Shown here: piece after piece, positions 7,589 through 13,632 of the stretch
How the letters are laid out: each line of letters opens with the position of its first letter
Numbering within the stretch: position 1 is the first letter of the stretch
NCBI GenBank assembly: GCA_016281675.1
Contig: JAEEJD010000099.1
Location: 1 to 14,838 of the forward strand
Direction of reading: 5' to 3'
Length of the DNA: 14,838 nucleotides
DNA from: Lachnospiraceae bacterium
GTDB lineage: Bacteria > Bacillota_A > Clostridia > Lachnospirales > Lachnospiraceae
Notes under the pieces: generated by a model
What the model saw: the letters and a program-made list of their open reading frames with translations, nothing else
Told to the model about the DNA's origin: nothing
The model's database searches: none
Program-made: the position numbers and the translations under genes

Positions 7589-7617
7589 TTGTCGCTTCTT
7601 TATGATGTTAGTATAGT
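7589..7617 (+). promoter_or_regulatory. Promoter in the gap before the GNAT gene
   Basis: TTGTCG (7589-7594), a 17-base spacer and TATAGT (7612-7617) give a good sigma-A promoter. Transcription would start near 7624 and leave a leader of about 120 bases before the ATG at 7747. The leader is AT-rich, has no clear Shine-Dalgarno site next to that ATG, and shows no strong hairpin. Confidence 0.5.
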
Positions 7618-7746
7618 TCACATAAATGTCTAAAAAATGTTCCACAAATGAAAAGATTTTAAATTAAATATGAACAAATTATGAACGGAACTTTTGTAAT
7701 CTTGCATTAAAACCACCCGTCGAAATAGTGTAAACTAACTATACAC

Positions 7747-8652
7747 ATGGATAATTCAACAAAAAAACTGTCACATATAATATTATATGTTAACAAAAAT
7801 GTGTCTGAAGAGGACATATCGTCATTTTGCACAAATGTCAGATCCGAAAATCCGTATATCGGGTTTACATATCTATGTTATGACAACCAATTTTCAAGAG
7901 ATGAAAATGACTTATCGGCAAATTTGACGGAGGCACTGTCCGAAGATGCGGATTCGTTGTTCATAATAACCGATTCCGGCAAAGCTATCGAATATGCGAC
8001 GGAAAGAAACATCGCCTGTGCAGCTCTTAATTCGCAAAACCGGGAAGACGCGCGTTTTAAAAAGGTGTTGTATTGCATAGAAGATATAGGCTTTATGACA
8101 TATTTTACGATCAACAGGATGTGGCAGCGCCATCACGGAATACCGTGGATCATTGCAGAGACGAAAAGACTGATAATAAGGGAACAGGTTCTCTCCGATA
8201 TTGACAGTCTTTACGAAATATATGACGACAGTGAAGCACTTAAATACGTCGAGGATTTGTATAAAGACCGGAAAGACGAAGAGAAGTATCTGCGAGATTA
8301 TATCGATAATCAGTACAGATTCTACGAATTCGGCCTGTGGGCGCTGATACTGAAAGAAACGGGAGAGCTGATAGGAAGAGCCGGGATAGGAAACAGGGAA
8401 GGATATGATATTCCGGAACTCGGATACATGCTTGGGAAGAGGTTTCGCAGAAAAGGATATGCCCGTGAAGCTCTTAAGGCGATAATGGAATACGGAACAG
8501 CCGAGCTGGGATTTTCCGAGTATATGGCATTTACGAGCAGGAAGAACATTCCATCGGTAAGACTGCTTGAAAGCCTGGGATTTTCTCCGGCAGGAAATGA
8601 CGTGATAATGGGGCGGGAACATACGATGTATCTTTTGACCTGTCGCCGATAA
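7747..8652 (+). CDS. GNAT acetyltransferase with an unrecognised N-terminal domain
   Basis: The C-terminal part (about residues 140-301) is a RimJ/RimL-type GNAT N-acetyltransferase that would use acetyl-CoA to modify an amine, such as a protein N-terminus or a small molecule. It shows TKRLIIREQVLSDIDSLYEI, then ELGYMLGKRFRRKGYAREAL with the acetyl-CoA loop R234-R-K-G-Y-A239, and ends with NIPSVRLLESLGF, the usual GNAT tail. The first 135 residues are acidic alpha/beta sequence that I do not recognise with confidence; DSLFIITDSGKAIEYATERNIACAAL resembles the recognition loop of HAD-type or receiver-like folds, and this is a guess. Product length is 301, about twice a bare GNAT. ATG 7747 has no ribosome site; AT-rich sequence lies directly upstream. 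The gene stands alone between a terminator and a new promoter. Substrate is unknown. Confidence 0.82.
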   Translation: MDNSTKKLSHIILYVNKNVSEEDISSFCTNVRSENPYIGFTYLCYDNQFSRDENDLSANLTEALSEDADSLFIITDSGKAIEYATERNIACAALNSQNREDARFKKVLYCIEDIGFMTYFTINRMWQRHHGIPWIIAETKRLIIREQVLSDIDSLYEIYDDSEALKYVEDLYKDRKDEEKYLRDYIDNQYRFYEFGLWALILKETGELIGRAGIGNREGYDIPELGYMLGKRFRRKGYAREALKAIMEYGTAELGFSEYMAFTSRKNIPSVRLLESLGFSPAGNDVIMGREHTMYLLTCRR

Positions 8653-8663
8653 AATGGTAAAAT
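8635..8663 (+). promoter_or_regulatory. Promoter for the degenerate-GGDEF gene and the heptose genes
   Basis: TTGACC (8635-8640), a 17-base spacer and TAAAAT (8658-8663) match the sigma-A consensus well. The -35 lies inside the end of the GNAT gene. A transcript from about 8670 would have a 30-base leader with GGAG at 8690-8693. No other good promoter is seen between here and 14352, so this may drive the whole heptose operon. Confidence 0.58.
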
Positions 8664-8699
8664 AGTTTGGTATTTTTATACTCTTGATTGGAGCGGGTT

Positions 8700-9584
8700 A
8701 TGGTAACAGAAAAGAAAAGAGCGGGCGTAAAAGGTGAAGGACATCTTTTTTCCTATCTCGGTATGGGAATGGTGCTTCTCGCATTTATACTCGCAGTAGT
8801 CATAACAAATATTTCGGGTCCCGAAGCTTTTGCGGAGAACCTGATAATGACGGTGGTTATCGCAGTTGCGGTGGTGATCGTCATTTACGGATATCTGACG
8901 ATAGCGATCATAGTCGGTGCGGTAGCGGTAGTCGTTTTCTCGGGATTGAAAGTTTATTCGCTTACGGCCCTGGGTAAACAGGTTCCTCCGATATCGTTCC
9001 TGTGGATACTCCTTCCGGCGTTGGCGATAGTCGGAATAATGCTCTATGTCAAGCGTTATACGCCGCTCACGCTGGAGAATGCACTCCTAAAGAAACAGAT
9101 CGCCGAACTTGTCATGATAGATCCGGTGACCGGACTGTATAACCTTCGAAGCATGTTCATGGATATCCAGACACAGATATCGTATGCGGAGAGAAATGAC
9201 AGCCCGATCTCGCTTATGATAATAAGACTCCGTTATCCCGCGGAGATGCGTAAGGTTCTTAAAACGGCACAGTATGAGAAAGTGATCAAACAGCTTTCGC
9301 TTCTTCTTGTCGATACGGTCCGACTGGAGGACAGAGTGTATTCGATAGACGAGAACGGTGGATTCGCCGTTATCCTTACCTGTGACAAGGAAGGTACCAA
9401 GATAGTCGAGAACCGTCTGCGCAACAAGATGGATGATCCGAAGTGGTTCGAGGGCATAGCGGAGAAGCAGCAGATCCGTACCGAGGTCAAGATCGGTTAT
9501 CTGCAATACGACAAGTCCAAGTACAACCGTAATGCGAATATGTTCAAGGACGATGTCGAAGAAGAAGTTAATTACGATATGTAG
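8700..9584 (+). CDS. Four-helix membrane protein with degenerate GGDEF domain
   Basis: The 294-residue product has four predicted membrane helices (about residues 17-37, 48-65, 66-83 and 99-117), then a short linker helix and a cytoplasmic GGDEF-like domain. The domain starts with the family signature DPVTGLYN (141-148), but the catalytic GGDEF position reads ENGGF (218-222), so cyclase activity is unlikely. An RxxD sequence, RLED at 208-211, sits where the c-di-GMP inhibitory site lies in real cyclases, so ligand binding is possible. This layout recalls PelD-type c-di-GMP receptors, which also have four helices and a dead GGDEF, although the GAF domain is missing here. ATG 8700 is chosen over an upstream TTG at 8688 because GGAG at 8690-8693 is 6 bases away. 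It precedes the heptose genes and could regulate surface-glycan output; that is inferred from position. Confidence 0.8.
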   Translation: MVTEKKRAGVKGEGHLFSYLGMGMVLLAFILAVVITNISGPEAFAENLIMTVVIAVAVVIVIYGYLTIAIIVGAVAVVVFSGLKVYSLTALGKQVPPISFLWILLPALAIVGIMLYVKRYTPLTLENALLKKQIAELVMIDPVTGLYNLRSMFMDIQTQISYAERNDSPISLMIIRLRYPAEMRKVLKTAQYEKVIKQLSLLLVDTVRLEDRVYSIDENGGFAVILTCDKEGTKIVENRLRNKMDDPKWFEGIAEKQQIRTEVKIGYLQYDKSKYNRNANMFKDDVEEEVNYDM

Positions 9585-9688
9585 TAAGGAGGGGCCCATC
9601 GAAGATGGGAAGATTCCTTACTACACGGCGACGCCGACGAAGTCGGTGTTGTGATAATAGTCTAGAAGTCTAAGTAAGGAGAGAAGCA
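9581..9688 (+). promoter_or_regulatory. Structured leader with duplicated Shine-Dalgarno and switchable pairing
   Basis: Two hairpins are visible. In the first, GTAGTAAGGA (9581-9590) pairs with TCCTTACTAC (9615-9624), and inside it CCCATC (9595-9600) pairs with GATGGG (9604-9609) around GAA. In the second, ACGCCGAC (9631-9638) pairs with GTCGGTGT (9642-9649, one G-U) around GAA. No T-tract follows, so neither is a normal terminator. AGTAAGGAG occurs at 9583-9591 and again at 9673-9681, where it is the ribosome site of the next gene. TCCTTACT (9615-9622) can therefore pair with either copy, a layout expected of a translational switch. It does not match a c-di-GMP-I riboswitch as I know it. 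Function is inferred. Confidence 0.55.
9605..9673 (+). CDS. Possible 22-residue leader peptide with Arg run
   Basis: ATG 9605 opens a 22-codon frame, MGRFLTTRRRRRSRCCDNSL plus EV, that ends at TAA 9671-9673. Upstream is TAAGGAGG (9586-9593), a full match to the anti-Shine-Dalgarno sequence, though spacing is 11 bases, somewhat long. Five consecutive Arg codons (CGG CGA CGC CGA CGA) followed by Ser-Arg come at residues 8-14 and lie across the 5' side of the second hairpin. The stop overlaps the second AGTAAGGAG copy. This could be a stalling leader peptide, or simply a chance frame through hairpins. The ribosome site is itself sequestered in hairpin 1. Confidence 0.3.
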   Translation: MGRFLTTRRRRRSRCCDNSLEV

Positions 9689-10648
9689 ATGAAATATTTC
9701 ATCACCGGCGGTGCAGGGTTTATAGGTTCCAATATGGCGGACAGATTATTGTCCGAGCCGGAGAACGAGGTTGTTGTATACGATAATTTCTCAACAGGAA
9801 GACATGAATTTCTTGAGGAAGCTCAAAAGAGTGACAGGTTCACCCTTGTAGAGGGAGACACTCTCGATCTTCCCGCTCTTACAAAGGCGATGGAAGGATG
9901 TGAATTTGTATTCCACTTTGCAGCCAATGCGGATGTCAGGATGGGATGCGAGCATCCGAGGAAGGATCTTGAACAGAATACCATCGCTACATATAACGTT
10001 CTTGAGGCAATGAGAGCTAACGGTATCAAGAGGATCGGATTTTCATCCACGGGTTCCGTGTACGGCGAAGCCGAAGTGATACCGACTCCCGAAAATGCCC
10101 CCTTCCCTGTTCAGACATCTCTTTACGGAGCTTCAAAGCTTGCGTGTGAAGGACTTCTTGCGGCATACGCCGAAGGATTCGGGTTCACGGCTTATATATT
10201 CAGATTTGTTTCCATTCTCGGTGAGAGATATACGCACGGTCATGTATTTGATTTCTGCAGGAAGCTTTCGGATGATCCGACAAAGCTTCATATTCTCGGA
10301 GACGGACATCAGAAGAAGTCTTATCTGTACGTCAAGGATTGCATGGAAGCGATCCTGACAGTTATCAGAAACACGAATGAAAAAGTAAACATCTATAATC
10401 TCGGAACGGATGAATATGTTGAGGTCAACGATTCGGTAAGATTCATTTGCTCAAAGCTCGGAGTATCTCCGTCATTTACATATGAAGGCGGCGAACGCGG
10501 ATGGATCGGAGACAATCCGTTCATATATCTTGATACTAAGAAAGTCAGATCTCTCGGATGGAAACCGAAGGCTACCATCGAAGAGGGCGTCGTCAAGACA
10601 GTCGAATATCTGCAGGCCAATCCGTGGGTATTTGCGGCCAGGGATTAA
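9689..10648 (+). CDS. NAD-dependent sugar-nucleotide epimerase/dehydratase (extended SDR)
   Basis: This is an extended short-chain dehydrogenase acting on a nucleotide sugar, in the UDP-glucose 4-epimerase superfamily. The 319-residue product begins with the NAD loop TGGAGFIG (G7-x-x-G10-x-x-G13). FSSTGSVYGE holds the catalytic Thr121, and YGASK gives Tyr146 and Lys150. The C-terminal half contains GDGHQKKSYLYVKDCMEAI and YNLGTDEYVEV, normal for substrate-binding in this family. AAGGAG with 7-base spacing to GGAG precedes the ATG. It is followed 40 bases later by hddA, so the likely substrate is GDP-heptose or a related sugar, for instance oxidation or epimerisation at C4 as in Campylobacter heptose modification. 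A general UDP-hexose 4-epimerase is an equally reasonable reading from motifs alone. Its translation may be controlled by the leader at 9581-9688. Confidence 0.86.
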   Translation: MKYFITGGAGFIGSNMADRLLSEPENEVVVYDNFSTGRHEFLEEAQKSDRFTLVEGDTLDLPALTKAMEGCEFVFHFAANADVRMGCEHPRKDLEQNTIATYNVLEAMRANGIKRIGFSSTGSVYGEAEVIPTPENAPFPVQTSLYGASKLACEGLLAAYAEGFGFTAYIFRFVSILGERYTHGHVFDFCRKLSDDPTKLHILGDGHQKKSYLYVKDCMEAILTVIRNTNEKVNIYNLGTDEYVEVNDSVRFICSKLGVSPSFTYEGGERGWIGDNPFIYLDTKKVRSLGWKPKATIEEGVVKTVEYLQANPWVFAARD

Positions 10649-10688
10649 GAGCGCAGATCACGGATAACAAACAGTCAGGAGACATCAC

Positions 10689-11663
10689 ATGATAATCGCA
10701 CGCAGTCCTTTAAGGATAACACTCGGAGGAGGAGGCACAGATCTTCCGTCATACTATGAGGAAAGGGAAGGCTTCCTTATTTCCGCAGCCATAGACAAAT
10801 ACGTTTACATCACACTTCATGAGACCTTTGAGAAAGGTTACTTTCTTAAATATTCCAAGTTCGAAAAATGTACTGAGATCGATGAGATCCAGCACCCTAT
10901 AATACGTGAGGCACTTAAACTTCTCGACTGGAAGAAACCGTGTCTGGAGCTTTGTTCGATGGCGGATATCCCGGCGGGTACGGGACTCGGTTCGTCGAGT
11001 TCGTTTACGACGGCACTGCTGCGTGCGCTTCATACGATGCAGGGAAATATCGTTTCCACACGTACTCTTGCGGAAGAAGCGTGTGAGATAGAAATGAACA
11101 GACTTAAGGAGCCTATCGGAAAACAGGATCAGTACATCGCAAGCTACGGCGGTATCACTTGCATGAACTTCCACAAGGACGGCTATGTATGGGTCGATCC
11201 TCTGAGAATATCCGATGAGACGCTTTATAATCTTGAAGATAATCTGATACTTTTCTTTACGGGATTTTCGCGTTCAGCGGGCAATATATTAAAAGAGCAG
11301 AACGACAAGAGTAAGGAGCATAACGAGGATATGCTCAAGAATCTCGATTTTGTCAAGGATCTCGGCTATCAGAGCAAGAAGGCTCTCGAGAAGGGAGACC
11401 TTGATGAGTTTGCGAACATAATGAACGTTCACTGGGAATACAAAAAGAAACGTTCCGGCGGAATGAGCAATCCGCAGATAGACGAATGGTATGAGCTGGC
11501 GCTTAAGAGCGGAGCACAAGGCGGCAAGATGATAGGAGCCGGCGGCGGCGGATTCCTTATGTTCTATGTAAAGGACAAAGTCAAACTTCGCGACGCGATG
11601 AGATCGACCGGAATGAGTGAAGTAAGATTCAGGTTTGAGAAAGAAGGATCAAGGATCTTATGA
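10689..11663 (+). CDS. hddA: D-glycero-alpha-D-manno-heptose-7-phosphate kinase (HddA-like GHMP kinase)
   Basis: GHMP-superfamily kinase predicted to phosphorylate C1 of D-glycero-D-manno-heptose-7-phosphate with ATP, giving the 1,7-bisphosphate on the GDP-heptose route. The 324-residue product starts with IIARSPLRITLGGGGTDLPSYY, the hallmark of HddA-type kinases. The ATP loop PAGTGLGSSSS is at residues 95-105. EPIGKQDQYIASYGG follows, and the C-terminal GHMP motif is GGKMIGAGGGGFLMFY. AGGAG at 10677-10681 is 7 bases from the ATG. The stop overlaps the next start as ATGA, so it is translationally coupled to the guanylyltransferase/phosphatase, which carries out the next two steps. A fucokinase-type or other GHMP substrate is the main alternative, but the presence of gmhA and gmhB functions supports heptose. 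Confidence 0.9.
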   Translation: MIIARSPLRITLGGGGTDLPSYYEEREGFLISAAIDKYVYITLHETFEKGYFLKYSKFEKCTEIDEIQHPIIREALKLLDWKKPCLELCSMADIPAGTGLGSSSSFTTALLRALHTMQGNIVSTRTLAEEACEIEMNRLKEPIGKQDQYIASYGGITCMNFHKDGYVWVDPLRISDETLYNLEDNLILFFTGFSRSAGNILKEQNDKSKEHNEDMLKNLDFVKDLGYQSKKALEKGDLDEFANIMNVHWEYKKKRSGGMSNPQIDEWYELALKSGAQGGKMIGAGGGGFLMFYVKDKVKLRDAMRSTGMSEVRFRFEKEGSRIL

Positions 11664-12979
11664 TGAATCCCGGAAGCGTCCAGGTCGTTGTGCTTATGGG
11701 AGGCCTCGGCACAAGGCTCAAAAACTTCACGAAGGAATGTCCCAAGTCACTGGTCGAGGTATGCGGCAAACCGTTCTTTGATTATCAGCTTGATCTTCTG
11801 ACGGCATGGGGATTTAAAAAGTTTGTGTTCCTTGTCGGTTACAAATCCGACATGATCGAGGAACACTTCGGCGACGGGAGCAGTCGCGGTATATCGATAA
11901 CATACAGCTATGACGGAGAAAAGCTTCTCGGAACAGGCGGTGCGGTCAGGCGTGCCCTTGATCTTCTTGAGGATGATTTTCTCCTTATTTACGGGGACTC
12001 TTTCATGGATATCGATTATGCGGAAACGCTTTATCGATATGAAAGAGGAAAGGCGGCGGGAGCCAGGGCTCTGATGAGCGTTCTCGGTAACAACGACCGG
12101 TTCGACAAGAGCAACGTCGTTATGAAGGACGGAGCGATCGCGCTGTATGACAAGCACAATACGACACCGGAGATGGATCATATCGATTACGGTGTGTGCA
12201 TGTATGAAAGATCCCTTTTCGAAAGTTATCCGGAAGATACGGCTTTTGATATCGCGCAGATACTTCATGAGCTGTCGGTAAAAGGGCAGCTTGCGGCACA
12301 GAAAGTTACAAAACGTTTTTATGAGATCGGAAGTCCCGAATCGCTTGCGGAATTTTCAGGGTATGTAACACATCGTTTTCTTGAAAGTCATCCTGCGGTG
12401 TTTGTCGACCGTGACGGCGTGATAAACAAGATCGTCTGGAATGAGGATATAGAACAACTCGACAGTCCGATGAAGATTCGGGAATTCGAGTTTTTGCCGG
12501 ATACGGCCGAAGCCCTGAAGACGATCAAAGAGAAAGGGTACTATATATTCATAGTCACCAATCAGCCCGGAGCCGCAAAAGGTAAAACGGATCTTGCAAC
12601 GCTGTATGACATAAACACATATATGATCGATACTCTTTCAAAAGAAGGAGTCGACATAGATGATATATTCATGTGTCCGCATTATCCGAAAGAACTTCCG
12701 CAGACAAAAGAGAAGTTCCTGATCAAAAAATGCGGTTGCAGAAAACCGGAACCGGGATTGATATACAGAGCAATGCGCAAGTACGAACTTGATATGTCAT
12801 CTTCGTTTATGATCGGCGATTCATGTACCGACGTGACGGCCGGATCCGCGGTAGGGCTTTCGACGATTTTTATAGGAGATCTGAAATGCGATCTTTGTAA
12901 AAAGCTCGGAGACATTTCGCCGGACTATATCGCAAAGGATCTGTTTGATGCGGCATCGGATCTGCCGGATATGAGGTGA
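11660..12979 (+). CDS. Fused heptose-1-phosphate guanylyltransferase (HddC-like) and heptose-bisphosphate phosphatase (GmhB-like)
   Basis: One 439-residue polypeptide carries two enzymes. Residues 7 to about 235 are a nucleotidyltransferase: VVVLMGGLGTRL (9-20) binds the NTP phosphates, PKSLVEVCGKPF follows, and GDSFMDIDY has the metal Asp. The second domain, from about 245, is a HAD phosphatase of the GmhB/histidinol-phosphatase type: FVDRDGVIN with nucleophile Asp250 and acid Asp252, FIVTNQPGAAKG, a zinc site C339-x-H341 then C358-x-C360-R-K-P, and MIGDSCTDV with the metal acids. The HAD domain would remove the C7 phosphate from heptose-1,7-bisphosphate, and the other would join GTP to heptose-1-phosphate. 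ATG 11660 overlaps the hddA stop; a second ATG at 11663 is possible. The nucleotide (GTP) is inferred from the HddA partner and not visible in motifs. Confidence 0.88.
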   Translation: MMNPGSVQVVVLMGGLGTRLKNFTKECPKSLVEVCGKPFFDYQLDLLTAWGFKKFVFLVGYKSDMIEEHFGDGSSRGISITYSYDGEKLLGTGGAVRRALDLLEDDFLLIYGDSFMDIDYAETLYRYERGKAAGARALMSVLGNNDRFDKSNVVMKDGAIALYDKHNTTPEMDHIDYGVCMYERSLFESYPEDTAFDIAQILHELSVKGQLAAQKVTKRFYEIGSPESLAEFSGYVTHRFLESHPAVFVDRDGVINKIVWNEDIEQLDSPMKIREFEFLPDTAEALKTIKEKGYYIFIVTNQPGAAKGKTDLATLYDINTYMIDTLSKEGVDIDDIFMCPHYPKELPQTKEKFLIKKCGCRKPEPGLIYRAMRKYELDMSSSFMIGDSCTDVTAGSAVGLSTIFIGDLKCDLCKKLGDISPDYIAKDLFDAASDLPDMR

Positions 12980-13049
12980 TTACCCGAAAGGGACCACATA
13001 TAAGTCTAATTGTTGGGAAATAGCATTATGGGAAAAGGAGGAAACAATT

Positions 13050-13616
13050 ATGACTAAAGATTACATCAGGAAATACCTGGAAGAAACTGTAACAATCGCA
13101 AACACGGTCTCACAGGAAGAGATCGAAAAGGGAGTGAACATCCTTCGCGAAACGAAAAGGAATGAAGGAAGACTGTTCATTCTCGGTGTCGGTGGAAGCG
13201 CAGCGAACGCTTCACATGCCGTCAATGATTTCAGAAAGATCGGTGGCATCGAGACGTATGCACCTACCGATAACGTATCTGAACTGACGGCAAGAACGAA
13301 TGACGAAGGATGGGAGACGACATTTTCCGAGTGGCTCAAAACCGGAAAACTGAATTCAAAAGATACCATCATGGTGTTCTCCGTCGGCGGCGGAAGCGAG
13401 ACTACTTCGCTTAACATCGTTAACGCACTCAAACTTGCAAAAGAGCGCGGTGCCAAGATCATATCGATCGTTTCGAGAAGCGGCGGTTATTCAAAACAGG
13501 TCAGCGATGCGTGCGTATTGATCCCTGTTGTTGATGATGCGAGGATAACTCCTCATGCCGAAGGATGGCAGGGAGTGGTATGGCATCTGATGGTCAATGC
13601 GTTAGGGGCAGAATAG
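13050..13616 (+). CDS. gmhA: Sedoheptulose-7-phosphate isomerase (GmhA-like SIS protein)
   Basis: GmhA converts sedoheptulose-7-phosphate to D-glycero-D-manno-heptose-7-phosphate, the entry step to nucleotide-activated heptose. The 188-residue product is one SIS domain of the usual GmhA size. It has GVGGSAANASHAVNDFRK for phosphate binding, VSELTARTNDEGW, then VFSVGGGSETTSLNIV and EGWQGVVWHLMV at the end, where the conserved His of GmhA-type active sites sits. This is the divergent GmhA branch often seen in Gram-positive and environmental glycan clusters. AAAAGGAGG at 13033-13041 with 8-base spacing gives a strong start. The 70 bases before it (12980-13049) contain no convincing promoter or terminator, so it belongs to the same operon. 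Other SIS sugar-phosphate isomerases are possible, but the neighbours favour heptose. Confidence 0.87.
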   Translation: MTKDYIRKYLEETVTIANTVSQEEIEKGVNILRETKRNEGRLFILGVGGSAANASHAVNDFRKIGGIETYAPTDNVSELTARTNDEGWETTFSEWLKTGKLNSKDTIMVFSVGGGSETTSLNIVNALKLAKERGAKIISIVSRSGGYSKQVSDACVLIPVVDDARITPHAEGWQGVVWHLMVNALGAE

Positions 13617-13632
13617 AAAGAGGGGAACAGAC

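Noticed and set aside
7567..7605. 12-codon frame MKKYLQCIVASL after the terminator
   Set aside because: No ribosome site, lies across the promoter -35 region, too short to support.
7611..7744. 8-bp inverted pair GTATAGTT (7611-7618) and AACTATAC (7737-7744)
   Set aside because: In 230 bases of AT-rich sequence an 8-bp match is expected by chance at this rate, and it does not extend.
9581..9660. Leader hairpins as an intrinsic terminator or a c-di-GMP-I riboswitch
   Set aside because: No T-tract follows either hairpin, and the conserved sequence blocks of the c-di-GMP-I aptamer as I remember them are absent despite the GGDEF neighbour.
13028..13057. Nine-codon frame starting at ATG 13028 before gmhA
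   Set aside because: It covers the gmhA ribosome site and overlaps its start, and has no ribosome site of its own.
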